A stretch of 64,000 nucleotides of DNA, from assembly GCA_026874595.1 (NCBI GenBank), contig CM049307.1, positions 74,622,643 to 74,686,642 on the forward strand, in the 5' to 3' direction. The notes under the pieces are model-generated. The model was not told the DNA's origin. It did no database searches and saw nothing but the letters and a program-made list of their open reading frames with translations. The stretch is from Sipunculus nudus (taxonomy: Eukaryota > Annelida > Sipuncula > Golfingiida > Sipunculidae). Shown here in pieces: positions 44,770 to 58,630 of the stretch (position 1 is its first letter; every line of letters starts with the position of its first letter). The translations under genes and the position numbers were made by a program.

Positions 44770-45440
44770 ATTACAAAACTGCCAGGACAAATGTGTAAAG
44801 TCCAACTAACACAGCAAAACCCAAGTATACAAATATGCTTATAAACACAGATGAGTGAAATGTGCTACACTCAATGAGACACAGCCAAGCCAAACAGGAA
44901 ACACCCATATAATACTGCCATGCCAAATGTGTGACACTCATACAACACAGCCAAGCCAACTGTGTATTACTCATATTAATTTTGCATAACAAGTGCCATG
45001 TTAATAGAATACAGCCAAGCTAAATGAATCTGCAATTCATATTAGCACAGTGCAGTGCCCATCCAACACAGCCAACCAATATTTGCAATGCTCATTCAAA
45101 CAGCAAAATCAAGTGTGCAATGCACATACAACACATTTGAGCCAAACCTGCAATGCTCATCAAACACAGCCAGGCAAAAATGAGTAATGCTCATACAACA
45201 GCCAGGCAAAATGGGCAGTGCTCATACAACACACCAAAGCCAAATGTGAAATGCTCAAACAACACACCAAAGCCAAATGTGAAATGTTCATAAAACACAC
45301 CCAAGCCAAATGTGAAATGCTCAACAAACACTCCCAAGCCAAATGTGAAATGCTCATACAATACACCCAAGCGAAATGTGAAATGCTCAACAAACACACC
45401 CAAGCCAAATGTGAAATGCTCAACAAACCAATGAAACCAT
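44770..45440. repeat. 33-bp tandem array, more regular to the right
   Basis: Units like CCAAGCCAAATGTGAAATGC with TCAACAAACACA; the clearest are 45235-45430. Left of 45200 they are diverged. Since 33 is a multiple of 3, the minus strand gives an 11-residue periodic ORF (SISHLAWVCLL-like), which is most likely meaningless. Confidence 0.85.
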
Positions 45441-45465
45441 CTGGTGGCCATATAACAAAACTCAC

Positions 45466-47424
45466 AGTTAATTGGCAGAGCTGGCTGAAACTAAAACCTC
45501 AAGAGGTAAAAAATTCAAACAAACTGTGTCCACATTTTGTGCTTGAAATAACTAGCCTCCAGAGACTATTGTCCATAATACATCTGATGATTAGTTCCAC
45601 AGCACTTTATCATTAAAACATGACTGCTGACTTTTCTCATAGGCCTGTTATATTTTTACAGAATAGCTATTACTGGCAGCTGTCTCTAATTTTACAGAGT
45701 GGATGTTCCACAGTATCAAACACTGGCCAAGCCTGAGTTTTGTTATTATAACAGGAGCATAACTCTCCTTTTATAAGGGCCATTTAACTATCTGATACTA
45801 TTTTAGTCAACCTTGAAGCCCACCTTATCAGCTCTGACCATTAACCTTTTTTTGCATTATTTTTTCCTTAAGTTTTCAGGCTGGAATTTTTGGAGTTTTG
45901 GACCTTTTTAGGGTGTGAACCCCTCAGAGTAAATGGTACACCCCTCCCATATCCAATTCCTGGATCCCCCCCTTTGGTACAGCTGTGGCTACATTACCTA
46001 ACTGGGGGACACTGGTGTCATAGTTTGTGAGGGCAGATGGGGCATTAACATTAACTGGTGGACAAAGGGTGGTACAGGGTCATGAGAGGGGGCCCTGGGG
46101 CAACAGTAATTCATAAAACTGACCACACTGTCCATTATTCAAATCAGTATTAACGAAGCTCAACCTGTGTTTCATTCAGCTCTAGCAATTTACTAAATAT
46201 TTAATCAAAATGCATAAGATTTTGAGTGTCTATCAAAATACTTGAAGGATAATTAAAGCCATCTATATGCATACCTTTTCCACAAAATTTATTTGATTTC
46301 TGGCTTATTTTAGAACCGCATGTACATATAAATGAACTCAAGGTAATTCCTGTAAAGAAACAATCTAATAATGCACCTGGGATGGATATCTGAGCTCGGC
46401 TGTTGGCAAGCTGTTAGTAAACACACAATGTTGACAAATAGGAAAAAATGTAAACTGAAGTGTATTCTCTTTAGAGAATAGTCAGGACATTCTGGTGTGA
46501 TTGTGTAAGTCAGTGGTCAGGCCTGTATAGGACTTTGCAGTGTGGTAACAGGACATGTACTTATGTCTTTTAAACATAAGAAAGTAGGCCTTCAAGTCAG
46601 GACATTCCACTGTCTGTGCATAATCTTAGTATCTTTAGACGGTTCAGTGATTATGACTTTAGTCTTTACAATTTAGTATTGTAGACCATGTTCGTCTGTA
46701 TAAATTTAAATGAGCTGTCATTTCTCATTACTATATTACCAATCACCAATGAAAATCAGAGGTAATATTCAAATCTTTCTGTTTGATTGCTTATCTGTTT
46801 GTGTTGTTTAAAAAAAAGTCCCAGATTTCTATCAGGTATTGCTGGGAGGTGGATTTGGATTCAGGGGAGAGTTAACTAAATTGTTAAAATTGATCCAAAT
46901 CCAGAATTATACATGATCCTTAAAGCAGATAAGAAAGAACAGTCACTGGTCAGGACATCTGGTAGAGAAATATGGCACTACGTGAGAAGTAACAGATTTC
47001 ATTACTTAAGTCATGCAATGCTCTCTATCTCTCTGATCCTAATCTTTACAGGTCTCCAGCAGTCAGCTCACAGCTAGTTGTCAAACTGCTGAAGGTCAAG
47101 GTTCAATCGCTTAAGGTCAAGCTGAGGTCAATGCAGGGTGTGCCTCATTAAACACTGTGTATCTGTAAACCCCTTTGGGAGATCATGAGGTTTTAATGAA
47201 CCCCTGCTTCACCCCTTGTAAGATTCACACCTGGATTTAATCCAACATTTTGGAGCACTCGCTGTTCTGGTAGATTCTATGTAAGTGGGGTGATGTGTCA
47301 AACAGTCCAGCACAGGTGGTAAGAGAAAAGAAGAATCCCTCCTTGCGACCACCCCACAATTCTGACCACTTTTCTCGGTCCCAAATATATGATCCATGTA
47401 ACTTAGAATTTCACAAATACAACC
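45466..47424. other. no gene seen
   Basis: Unique-looking sequence without convincing exons. Short poly-G/C-containing stretches near 45900-46100. Confidence 0.4.
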
Positions 47425-47630
47425 AACACCAAAGAGGTTATGTTTTCATCCCTGTCTATATGTTTGTTGGTTGGTTTAGGTTGTATGTTAGCACACAAGT
47501 GACAGAACAGATTTCCAAGAAACTGTGGAGGGGTGCAATATGGACAAAGGAATGTATTAAATATTGAGCCAAACAGATCTAGCCGGATTGGTCTACTTTG
47601 GTGGAGGTACAAGTTCTACTGAGAATCACC
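47425..47630 (+). mobile_element. short MITE/SINE-like element related to family D
   Basis: Begins ACCAACACCAAAGAGGTTAT and TTTCATCCCTG, contains GTTTGTTGGTTGGTTTAGGT, and ends ACTTTGGTGGAGGTACAAGT followed by TCTACTGAG. The ends are roughly inverted (CACCAAAG and CTTTGGTG). Confidence 0.5.
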
Positions 47631-50600
47631 ACCCTGGTGTGTACTAACTACTTAATTGTCAGCTTTACAAGTGAGAAACATTTCACTATAGGAATCGATG
47701 TCAGTGACAGCACAGCCAGAAAACACATTACCAGGGCAGTGCTGATACAGCCAGCCTGTCCTGCTGACCTTAATGACCTGGGTTGTAGTACATACACACT
47801 GGTCTGTCCCAGTTGTAGGCTCTACTACTGTGCTGCAAATGATTAACATGTCATATACTATCCAGGACCTGCATTTTACTACTAGTCTCCCAGGCAAGCA
47901 TGTGTAATTTCATGCGAAAGATACTGCCCAGTGTCAACCTGTAGATTCATATGGATTATGGGGTGTGGCACTTACACTGTATATATGTAGTGTGCTTCAA
48001 ACAAGACCTCTAGTCAATTTGGAATTGGAACTGAATTGGAATTATAGCTGTAGCCAAAGGAAAATTGTATGAATTGGGACTGAATTTGGAAATATGAAAA
48101 TGAAATGAACTAGAAATGAATTGGAATGTGTCCCCATAGTCTGCTTCAAACAAGACCTGAACTTTTAACAGAACTGGAACTCAAACCAAGGGGAAAGTTG
48201 TTTGTATTGCATGCAACTGAAAAGAATTGGGGAAAACGAAAAGGTGATAAATTGGAAATTAACTGGAACTGAAGTCTTGAGGCTTGGTTGAATTTGACTA
48301 AAATAAAGAATAACAGTCACAGCAGAACAAAATAATCTGCAGCATAATGCACTATTACTGTATCAATAACCATTAGAATACCAATGTAAACATGCCTTTC
48401 CAGATAATTAAAATATACACCAGATGTGCTAGCGTGCTAGGTTTATAAACATGTATGCAAAGTGGACATATTGTATGTTAACCCACAAGCCTGACCTATT
48501 TGATAATATTAGTACCCTGATTTGTTATCAATACACCTTGAGATAATAATTATAAGCGCTTTAACCTTTGTCCAGGGAACTGTCAGTTCCTAGATATATA
48601 GCTCTACCTATTAACATATGTAAATTATGTCATAAACATAACTGCACTAGCATGCCTATGATATGGAACAGCTCAGTAAAGAGTCACTAATGTGTTAAAT
48701 GTTTTTGCAAACAGAATTTAACTGCACTGTTTTGATTACTGGTATTATAAATGTAAAATATTGCATGTTATACCTGGCATTAATATAATTAATCTCTCAC
48801 ATGAGCCCAGTTTTGCACACTGGTGTGTAGAAAGCACAGGTAAAGGTTAACAGTGCAACTAAATTAATGTGAACATGTAAAATACACCTGAATATAACAC
48901 ATGCTTAAACCCATTTGTTAAACCCAATATAATTGAATATTTCAGCAAAGCAGAACTGACAAAAGTAACCTTGACATAACAGTTTGGGAGCTGTGTGTTA
49001 GCAGGTTATCTGCTACCCTGGACCTTATCTTCCCTCAAATAATAGCCTCTGCAAGATTAATAGCTTCCAACAAAACATACAGACCCAGGGTCTCCTTAAC
49101 ACAGACATAAACTGTTATAGTGGTGATGTAATTTAAGTATGACCTTTCAGAGAAAATTTGGAAGAATATGTGGAATTAACACATGAACCACAGAGTCACC
49201 AGACTTCTATAGAATACAGAAAATATACTCTTGAGTCAAGAAGAAAAAAAGGATCTGATACTCTGTAAGGACAAGTAACACAATTACTGTTTATATAGAG
49301 AGCACATGTCTGGAAACTCTAGTCATATAACAAGTATATGCCATAAATGTATGCAATATGAACTGAAAGAGGTGGTGTACAGGGTCTTAAGCAAAGGCGT
49401 AGGCATCAGATATCAGTAGGCTACATATATTGCATGGCTTTAAAATTTCTGTGCCTGTAGCAACTATTTATGTTAAGACCACCATTGAACCCTGTGGCAT
49501 TAAGTTTTAGTCTGTAAAAAGGAGGGAGGGTGTGAACTTTTTTTAAATGTTTGCAATGGAAATTAGTCAGGGTTTGTAAGGGCAAGGAAACATGACATGA
49601 AGTAACCTTGATGATAGTCTCAAGACGGGAATCTATATGCAGGGAGTCTGGCTGCAATTGGACCCATAGGGGCAGAGAAGAAGCAAGAATAATGCTCTTA
49701 AGTGGTCACTTATTACACAATAGTGTATTAACCAACACAGAAAGTGTGTTGGTTAATACAGAAAGAGACACAGCATATAACATGTACAGTTGTTAAGGGT
49801 GTTTCTATATACAGAGACACGGTCACTTTATTACCTGGATATCTTTTGTAACATGCTTAGACACAGCATTATTCACAACATTACTTTTATAAAGTAAACA
49901 TATAAACATGTTTCTACATTTTTTGTTTGTATCAATATTCATACATATGTGTTAATGATGCAGTTAAAATACCCCCTTGTATATCACATTACTTGCTTTA
50001 TCTATATGTCGTTACTTACACCAACACAGCTTGAATTTAGCTCAACCTATCAGATATGAGCCTGCAATCTCATCAGATATATTTTATGCCATCTTATTTG
50101 TCCTAAGTCATGGCTATTAAATTTTAAACATGCCTGGTGAAAGCTCCGGTGTCGGCTCTCACTGCCCTGGGAAAACGGCTGATTGGCTCTTAGAATTCCA
50201 CAAAGTGATCAGGCCAAACTTGCCATTTTATACAATGATGCTTTGGAATTTATTATAATATCTGATAAAATTGAGATATAGGGAAAATGGCAGGTCTAAT
50301 GCATGCACTGAGGCTGGCTGGTCATACCCCAACCAGAAACTGTAATGCTGCTGCCATGCGGCTGTCTCACATGCTGCAGTTGATTCTTTGAATAATTATT
50401 TGCAGCATGCAAAATATACCCGCATGATACATATTATTATTGTACAGAAATTTCATCAAGTTTAGTTGTTATTATGATTAGTGTGTGTGAGTGATTAGAC
50501 TAACATCTTGAGTAAATGCCATTCATTTAACAGTAAACTGATCCATTAAACAGGACACTGTCACCCAAATAATCAATATGCATAACATGTAACTGATGTC

Positions 50601-50676
50601 AAAGGAATGGACCAGCACACAGGGCTAGTACTGGATTCCGCAACCAACAACACCAGCTACCAGCATATTATAGGTT

Positions 50677-50682
<6 letters not shown>
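47631..50682. other. no gene seen; local 150-bp duplication
   Basis: GCTTCAAACAAGACCT occurs at about 47994 and 48142, with GGAATTGGAACTGAATTGG-like sequence between, so 47990-48290 is an old duplication. No exon recognised elsewhere. Confidence 0.4.

Positions 50683-50715
<33 letters not shown>
50683..50715. repeat. TA microsatellite
   Basis: About 33 bp of pure TA. Confidence 0.95.
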
Positions 50716-50719
<4 letters not shown>

Positions 50720-51439
50720 GAGGGCTTGAAGAGGCAGCCAGAAAGGTCATTCTTGTCCTGACATTTTGATAATCAGCTCCTGACACCAGCACAGCAGACA
50801 GTGAAGGATACTTGAGAGACACCCAGCACTGTTACAGCACTGCTCTGATTTACAGAAAGCTGATTAATTTAAGCCACTTCCAAAGGAAGGGACAATCAGC
50901 TTAAAGAAAAAAAACAGATAGCACGAATTATGATTCACTAGTCAGATAATGTTGTATTATCAACCTGTATCTTATTAAAGATAACAATTTTAGAAGAGGC
51001 CGGAGATGATGGAGTCTGATAAGAAGATCAAGAGATCATCACATTCAATCTCTGACCTGTGACCTTAGATGTTAAAATGTTAATCAGATTTAAAACTTTG
51101 TGGTTTGCTGCTACAGTTTGGGTAATACCAAACAAAACATTCAAAAAGAGTTTTGGGCTCATAAGTTGCTGCAGAAATGACATGATTACCATGTCTGTTG
51201 CTATGCTTTATTAAGTACCAAATGAAAACAAAGAAGCATGGGCAAAAACTATATGGAGAGTCTGGATAAAATTATCTTCTTTAATGAGCACAAATGTCAA
51301 ATTCAATATAAATGTTGACTTTGAATATATGAATATTCAATAGTTGCTGGCCAATCAAAATATTTGACCAAGCTTTAAGTGAACTCCATGAGCTGTATGC
51401 TTAAGCATAACTGACCTTGTCTGGCTAGACAGTGGAATA

Positions 51440-51602
51440 CAGTGAAATCTCGCTAACATGACTACTTCAGCTTGTCTTCACAGGTGGCTGTGTTAGTTGG
51501 AGATGTTTATGACAATTTTCTTCAGTCCTTGATCAGAAAAGTGGTTGTCTAAGTGAGGGTGGTCGTTATAGTGGGGTGGTTTTCAGGCAAGATTTCACAG
51601 TG
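51440..51602. mobile_element. pogo-like MITE
   Basis: Left end TACAGTGAAATCTCGCTAAC; right end GGCAAGATTTCACAGTG is its rough inverse. Inside, GTGGTTGTCTAAGTGAGGGT and GGTCGTTATAGTGGGG are typical of the group. Confidence 0.6.
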
Positions 51603-51809
51603 TTAGGGCAAAGTATTTAATAGTATGCATTTAAAACTTTAAAAAACACAGTTAAGATAAAAATAATTGTCATGCACCTAATTTAAAATAAAGATTTTGT
51701 AATAATAAAACCTCAGAAAAAGGATTTCTTTGTTGATCATATGCAGACATGCTAACATATTGTAACTACCATGAACTATTAGTCAGAACAGGAATTTCCC
51801 ATTTGATAA

Positions 51810-52070
51810 TGAAATAATGTTTTCAGGTTGGAGTTTACTGTATATTAAATCTTGCAATTGTTCTCTGTATGTGTTTACAGAAGGGAGTGTACTGTATAAA
51901 ATATCAGGTAGGAATTTACTGCATATAATATCATGTGTGGAGTTCACTGTATATTTGTTTAAAAGGTGGGAGTTTACTGTATATATTATGTCAGGAAGGA
52001 GGAATTTACTATATATGATAACAGATGGTGGTAGTTAACAGCATATGTTAATGTCAGGTGAACATTTCAA
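51810..52070. repeat. degenerate repeat with GGAGTTTACTGTATAT, about 6 copies
   Basis: GTTGGAGTTTACTGTATATT, GGGAGTGTACTGTATAAAAT, TAGGAATTTACTGCATATAA, GTGGAGTTCACTGTATATT, GTGGGAGTTTACTGTATATA and GAGGAATTTACTATATATGA follow at about 30-60 bp spacing, most joined by ATCAGGTAGG or ATGTCAGG. Confidence 0.75.
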
Positions 52071-52980
52071 CAGATGTTGTCAGGTGGGCCTTCATTGTAC
52101 TGGTATATTATTTTACATTGCCAATTTTAATGCCACACATATGCCGCCATGATTATCCATATTTAAGCATTTGGGGGCTTACATGTTTTTGCAATATCAA
52201 GTGACTCATTGGTAGTGATGTCACTGATAATGCTTGCATGAAATATCAATGAACCTGACACAAGTGAAGGGGAGGGTAAAATAAAGGTTTCTAATAATTA
52301 TGTACACCAGCAAACATATTTCATACAATTTCGAACACCCATGATGCAGATCCCAATCAATAATATCATATCATACTGAACATCGAGGAAAAAGATTAAT
52401 ATTTGGGTGGTCACATTCCAAGCCATAATTCATTAATTCTTTGTTTAATATGATCATGTTTTATATGGATTTTTCATATTGATTCTATATGCACAGCTAT
52501 TAATATCATTCCCAAGAATAGCAGCAGCACTGATTTCATTTATTTCACAAAACGGTTCTTAATCTGGCAGCAGTTAATTGTGCGGATCAATAAACTGCCA
52601 GTTGCGGATCCAGTATTTCTGTTATTTCATTCATAAAGCTGCTTGGACAAGTCCTGAGCAGGCCTTAATTTCATTAAGTCTGGATACCAGTTTATTCGAA
52701 AAGAACAGATGTACACATTTCCCACTTTTACCCAGGCATCATTCATGTACATTTTTCTAAACCGTAAGTCCCATACAAGATTGTTTTCATTCACTTTAAA
52801 CCTAAATCACTACATATTGTTCATACCAGTAACTACTATTCAATCAAAGCAAATATACTCAACAACAAAAAATAAATAATAACTAAAATACGGGTAGTTG
52901 ACAAGCGACTGTGTATCCACCGAAACCAGAGTGGGACCGGTGAAGTGAGACATGGATTGAGTGGCAAGTGGAAATAGAGA
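52071..52980. other. no gene seen
   Basis: Unique AT-rich sequence without support for an exon. Confidence 0.4.
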
Positions 52981-53680
52981 GGTGTGTTGCATATTAGCAT
53001 GGATGTCTGCAGGCGAAATGTGTATGTAGGTGGTGCCACCTGCCACAAAATCCAGAAAGTTATCCAAACTGTATACAATTGCAGAATTTTAGGCAGATAA
53101 GTCAAACCAGTCCTGAGATATAGCCTGGATGTCTGCAGCCTGAACGTGAAAGAAGTTGGCCCCACCTGCCACAAAAATTAAGAAAGCTATCCAAGATGTA
53201 TATACATGCAAACTTTTAGGCACACAAGTCAAACCACTGCGGAGATATGAGTGATTTTATCCCAAGGCAGACAAAAAGACGCATGATGTGCAAAAATGGT
53301 TGCAGGTGTTGCCACCAGTTGTGAGTGTGATAAAGAGCTATATGAGATCTATACCCATGCAAAATCTCAGGAGGATACGTCAAACCAGTCCTGAGATATA
53401 AGCCTGGATGTCTGCAGCCTGAAAGTGAAAGTAAGTGGCGCCACCTCCCAAAAAATCGAGAGAGCTATCCAAGATGTATATACATGCAAAATTTTAGGCA
53501 GGTAAATCAAACCACTGCAGAGATATGAGTGATTTTATCACACTGCAGACAAACAGATGGACGCTGTGCAAAAATGGTTGCAGGTGGTGCCATCAATTTT
53601 GCATATGATAAAGAGCTATGTGAGATCTATACACATGCAAAATTTCGGGAGGATATGTCAGGCCTGGATGCCCGCAAAAC
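52981..53680. repeat. about 279-bp tandem repeat, 2 to 2.5 copies
   Basis: GCCTGGATGTCTGCAGCCTG starts at 53123 and 53402 (279 bp), with partial copies at about 52995 and 53662. Each unit has GTGGCGCCACCT or a variant, GAGCTATCCAAGATGTATAT, ACATGCAAAATTTTAGGCA and AGATATGAGTGATTTTAT, linking it to 8800-9400. Confidence 0.8.
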
Positions 53681-53760
53681 TTTGTTTTGGCGGATACAAA
53701 TATATGAATCTAGTACTGTGACATGTACAAAACTATTGGCTGCAGAAGAATCATATATCA

Positions 53761-54885
53761 CAACAAACTAAGACAAAGACTTTATTATCACATCCTTTTT
53801 CCATTTTCTTAGGAAGAAAACACAATTTTGTTTTCCATAACTATATTTCACTAGGTCAGTGAATATTTCATATCCTGCAAAATAGTGACATTTCCATAAT
53901 GTGCAAGGGAACCATGATAACTACAAAGTCAGATGAAAAGTACAGTGGTACTGGAAAGTACAGTATGTGGGCACCAAAAAAATAATAACATATTTTGACT
54001 ACTGCAATATAATTGGTGTTACATTTCACCTAACAAAATATGGAGAGACTGTGGAATTATCTCCCATGTTTAAAGTACTGGAAATTGCAGTTGCACTGAG
54101 GGCTAAAAGTTACAAGACTGAAATGTGCACTCCTTCGGAACAAAATCTAAAGTGGGAATAAGACAAGATATGCAAAGGAATGTATGAGGGCAGCACAGTT
54201 AACTGGAGCGGTGCTACCGTGGAGCACATTAGCCAGCTTTGACAATTGTATTAATGACACAGCTCGTTGAGGTGGCCATACATTACAAAACAATACAGTA
54301 TAACTGGCTGTATAAATGTGACAGTGAAGGGGGGGGGGGACCAGTGGTGGAGGTGCCAGCCGTAGCCCCAAAGCCCTGGGTCTTCTGAAGCAGTAAGGAA
54401 GAAGATCAATGGACAGATCAATATGGGGCAGCAACAGCAAGACCACATCAGGCCTTCAGCCCAGCATTCAGCACCATACCTCAACGGCAGAAACTTTCTC
54501 ATCTGAGAACGAGGGCCAGGCAAGATAAGCCCACAGTTTGCCGTGACAGACATATTGCAGTGTCCATAAATTGCAATTTGGGTTCCTGTCCATAGTGGTT
54601 TTTATGTATGGGTAAATACCAGTTCATTTCGCTTGGCATTTTATCTGCTTACTGTTGTGGTTTGTTCCTCCAGTTTTGCTGTGACTACTGTGTACCATAG
54701 CTGTTCATATATATCTGACAGGGTACCGTGGTGTCAAGCTCGGTCATGGCAAACATGCTACCTTAGAGAATTTTATGCTAATACCAGAACAATACCTTTA
54801 TATAATAACGTATTTATATAATTGATGAGTTGCACAGTTACCCTTACAACTGTGGTCAAAAGATTTGTAATACGATTTCCTATTG
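53761..54885. other. no gene seen
   Basis: A poly-G run is at about 54330-54339. No exon recognised. Confidence 0.4.
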
Positions 54886-55243
54886 ATAGTCTCCACTTGG
54901 AGGGTATGTGTTCTTCCCCTTTCATGTGTGTGTTTGTGTGTTTGTTCACAACATAACTCATGCAATCATGAACGGAATCTCATGAATTTTTCTATCCATT
55001 TTGTAAATGGGCTAATGAAGAATCAGGATTAGATTTTGGTGTGGATCTGGCACATGAACCGAATTCAGGAAGGTCATAAAGGAATAGTCACATATGTACA
55101 GTCCTTATAATGCAAAAATGAATCTGGGCCTTATAAGTGAATGCAAACCCAATTTTGGGAGCATCTCACAGAAGGGACCCCCCCCCCCCCCCTGCTTACC
55201 CACATGGTGACGCTTGCATTTCTTAAAATGCAGATTTCTAGTT
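54886..55243 (+). mobile_element. family D short interspersed element, copy 3
   Basis: GTCTCCACTTGGAGGGTATG at the start, GTTTGTTCACAACATAACTC, TTTTGGTGTGGATCTGGCAC, a 15-base poly-C run (55178-55192), and the end TGCATTTCTTAAAATGCAGA then TTTCTAGT. Confidence 0.78.
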
Positions 55244-56579
55244 ATTTAAACTTCAATCCTATGGTTAATTGCTTCTTCTTACCTGACTCTAGCAGTCAGT
55301 TACATATTTCTCATGTGGTCCATTAACAGTTATTCTCAAAACATATGTCCTTCTTTGCCGTTTAGTCTTCCATGTGTATGTTTGTGTGTTTGTGTGAGCT
55401 TTCTTCATGTGATATTAAAGCATGGCGTACTGGTGCAGTGCAGTATAAGCATAAATTTGAAAGAATTCAGAAATGGTATTTTTTTTATAACTAAGATCTT
55501 TTATTGGTGAAACCCTTCCACAACTAAACTGCAGGCATACCAAGATGTAATGGCCAATGGACACATGGTCAAGTTAATGGGCTCCAGTATTACTTTAATC
55601 TTTAGCTTTGCACAACTCAATGTCACAACACTCTGTCACCAACAATCAGGCCTTCCTATCTGACATGACAAAAACATGTTATTTTATGGGACCTTGACTG
55701 CTAGCTTTGATTCAACTGAAGTTTTGTATATCAATGCTGGACCACATGTTGTATAAATTTTCAACTGTTAGGGATATCCAGATGTCCCTGTCTGATAGGT
55801 GGTCTGTAATATAAGTTTAACATATAGAGTAAATCATATTTTCTCAAGAAATAAAGAAAACTGACAGATAAACAAATCTACACAACAGGGATCTGCATAA
55901 AACATTTGGACATTTGCAGTATAATATGACTGTATGCTGTGACACAACGGACAAGTTCACTTTAGCCCCCACTGAAATTTTAAATTGTGCCTGGGTGGAG
56001 GCATATGTAATCATTCACTTAATATCCACAGCCCCCCCCCCCCCCCTTGACATTTTTTAACTGAGTTCAAGCAGAATTAAAACCCTCTCACTGAACAAAT
56101 AACCTAAATTTAAATGTAAACTGACAACAGGTGTTGGCTTACCCACAGACTGTCTCAAACAGCGCTGCTGGCGCCAGCTTTAACAGCCCTCTTAACAAGC
56201 ACCTTGTGCTGTTTCTGTCAGCAAACAGTAAATCTCTGGCCGATGTGACTAATCAGCCTATTGAGAGAAAGTACAACTGTTTATGTAATAGTCAAGTGGC
56301 TGCCTTCAACAGTAATCCTTCTTCAAGCTCTGGCAAAGGTGGTGTCACTGTGTGTTGAATGAGTTTTAAAAGGCCTACAAGATTAATTGTATTTGAAAAT
56401 ATATCAAGTTTCTGGATGCAAGGTACTTAAGATGGGGAGATGAAGAAGGGTAAGTCACAACCAAATCCTCCATGAATGCTGACAGAACCTTATTGGGAGT
56501 TAGAGGGTCCAAGAACTGAGATTTTCACTGTACAGACCAGGCAAGTCAGCAATTGATCACAAACCCTAGTATTGTACAT
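55244..56579. other. no gene seen
   Basis: A 15-base poly-C run lies at 56032-56046. The 56131-56358 plus ORF is less AT-rich but has no known motif and no clear splice frame. Confidence 0.4.
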
Positions 56580-57925
56580 GTACACCATCCAATGGACATG
56601 CTCTCAAACCATGACTTCTCTCTGGTAGTGGTGCTGTACACAAACCGATGGACATGGCAATGAAACCATGGCACCCTGCCTGGTACTGAACACCATTCTG
56701 TAGACAAGGCCATCAAACCATGGCTCTCTGTCTGGTACTGTACACCATCCATAGACAAGGCCATCAAGCCATGGCTCTCTGTCTGGCATTGTACATCATT
56801 CCATAGATGAGGCCATCAAACCATGGCTCTCTGTCTGGCACTGTACACCATCCATAGACAAGGCTATCAAACCTTTGCTCTCTGTCTGGCATTGTACATC
56901 ATTCCATATATGAGGCCATCAAACCATGGCTCTCTGTCTGGCACTGTACACCATCCACAGACAAAGCCATCAAGCCATGGCTCTCTGTCTGGCACTGTAT
57001 GCTGTTCCATAGATGAGACATTCAAACCATGGATCCTACCTGGCACTGTATTGCATTCCATAAACAAGACCATCAAACCATGGCTCTCTGTCTGATACTG
57101 TATGCCATTCCATGGATGAGACCATCAAACCATGGATCCTGCCTGGCACTGTATGCCATTCCATAAACAATGCCATCAAGCCATGGCTCTCTGTCTGGCA
57201 CTGTATGCCATTCCACAGACGAGACCATCAAACCATGGCTCTCTGTCTGATACTGTATGCCATTCCATAGATGAGACCATCAAACCATGGATCCTGCCTG
57301 GCACTGTATGCCATTCCATAAACAAGGCCATCAAGACATGGCTCTCTGTCTGGCACTGTATGCCATTCCACAGACGAGACCATCAAACCATGGCTCTCTG
57401 CCTGATACTGTATGCCATTCCATAGATGAGACCATCAAACCATGGATCCTGCCTGGCACTGTATGCCATTCCATAAACAAGGCCATCAAGACATGGCTCT
57501 CTGTCTGGCACTGTATGCCATTCCACAGACGAGACCATCAAACCATGGCTCTCTGCCTGATACTGTATGCCATTCCATAGATGAGACCATCAAACCATGG
57601 ATCCTGCCTGGCACTGTATGCCATTCCATAAACAAGGCCATCAAGACATGGCTCTCTGTCTGGCACTGTATGCCATTCCACAGACGAGACCATCAAACCA
57701 TGGCTCTCTGTCTTATACTGTATGCCATTCCATAAACAAGGCCATCAAACCATGGTTCTCTGTCTGGCACAGTATGCCATTCTGTAGGCAAGGCCATCAA
57801 ACCAATTCTTTCTGTCTGGCACTGTATGTCATTTCATAGACAAGGCCATCAAACCATGGCTCTCTGTCTGGTACGGCATGTACACCATCTGATGGGCAAG
57901 GCCACTGATCCATGGGTTCCTGTCT
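56580..57925. repeat. satellite/minisatellite of about 52-bp units with 155-bp higher-order repeat
   Basis: About 25 units built on GCCATCAAACCATGGCTCTC, TGTCTGGCACTGTATGCCAT and TCCATAGAC. In the middle (57132-57735) three units form a 155-bp block repeated almost exactly at 57132, 57287, 57442 and 57597 (ATGGATCCTGCCTGGCACTG marks each). The flanks are older and more diverged. The ORFs it creates (MDPAWHCMPF...) are by-products. Confidence 0.95.
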
Positions 57926-58630
57926 GATACATCAGCAGAAAAAGATGACTAGCCTTATTGCCATATATTCTGCAATCTAACAGCCCTTAACAGAACGTCC
58001 CTGACCACACGGCTTATGATTATCATAGAACAGTAACAAGGGCACTCTTGTGTGTCAGGAGATAATGTGTCCTGCAGCCAACAAAACAGACTCTAAACGT
58101 TTTGTAAATGATAAAAATGAACTCAATAAATAACATTCATGTAATGTATTTCAACTTTCTCCTGACAAATGGTCCACACATAAAACAACATAATAAACAG
58201 CAAAATGAGAGGAAAATCTAGCCACAACTCTCTCCTTCTGGAAAAGTTTCTAAAATTGTATATTAACAATATGTTAAGCAAATCGCTTTTTAATTCTTGA
58301 TTACATTTTTTTTCAGGCTCTAGGTTTTCTTCTGTTTTCAATAACATTGCCACACATTGGACTTTATTTCATTAGATTCTGGAACTGGGTGTTTTGCATT
58401 TACTCCTCTGTGGGGTCACCTAATATCTAACAGTCTAGCTGTAAAGGTTTTTTTTTTCAGAATTATCAATTACAATTATTTGCTTTGGAACAAAGGTTAT
58501 AACAATATATTTTCCAATGTTTACCAGATTTTTCTGTAGTGATCTGATCTCCAGAGCCAGTACACTATATTTTATAGCCTCCCACTCATTATCTTGGGAA
58601 ACCTTTTATTCTAAATACATTTTTACAAAT

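Noticed and set aside
47598-47897. Overlapping 80-codon ORFs on both strands
   Set aside because: No motif, no splice context, and they begin inside a short repeat.
57132-57839. Four similar ORFs beginning MDPAWHCMPF
   Set aside because: They are shifted copies created by the 155-bp satellite period, not a gene family.
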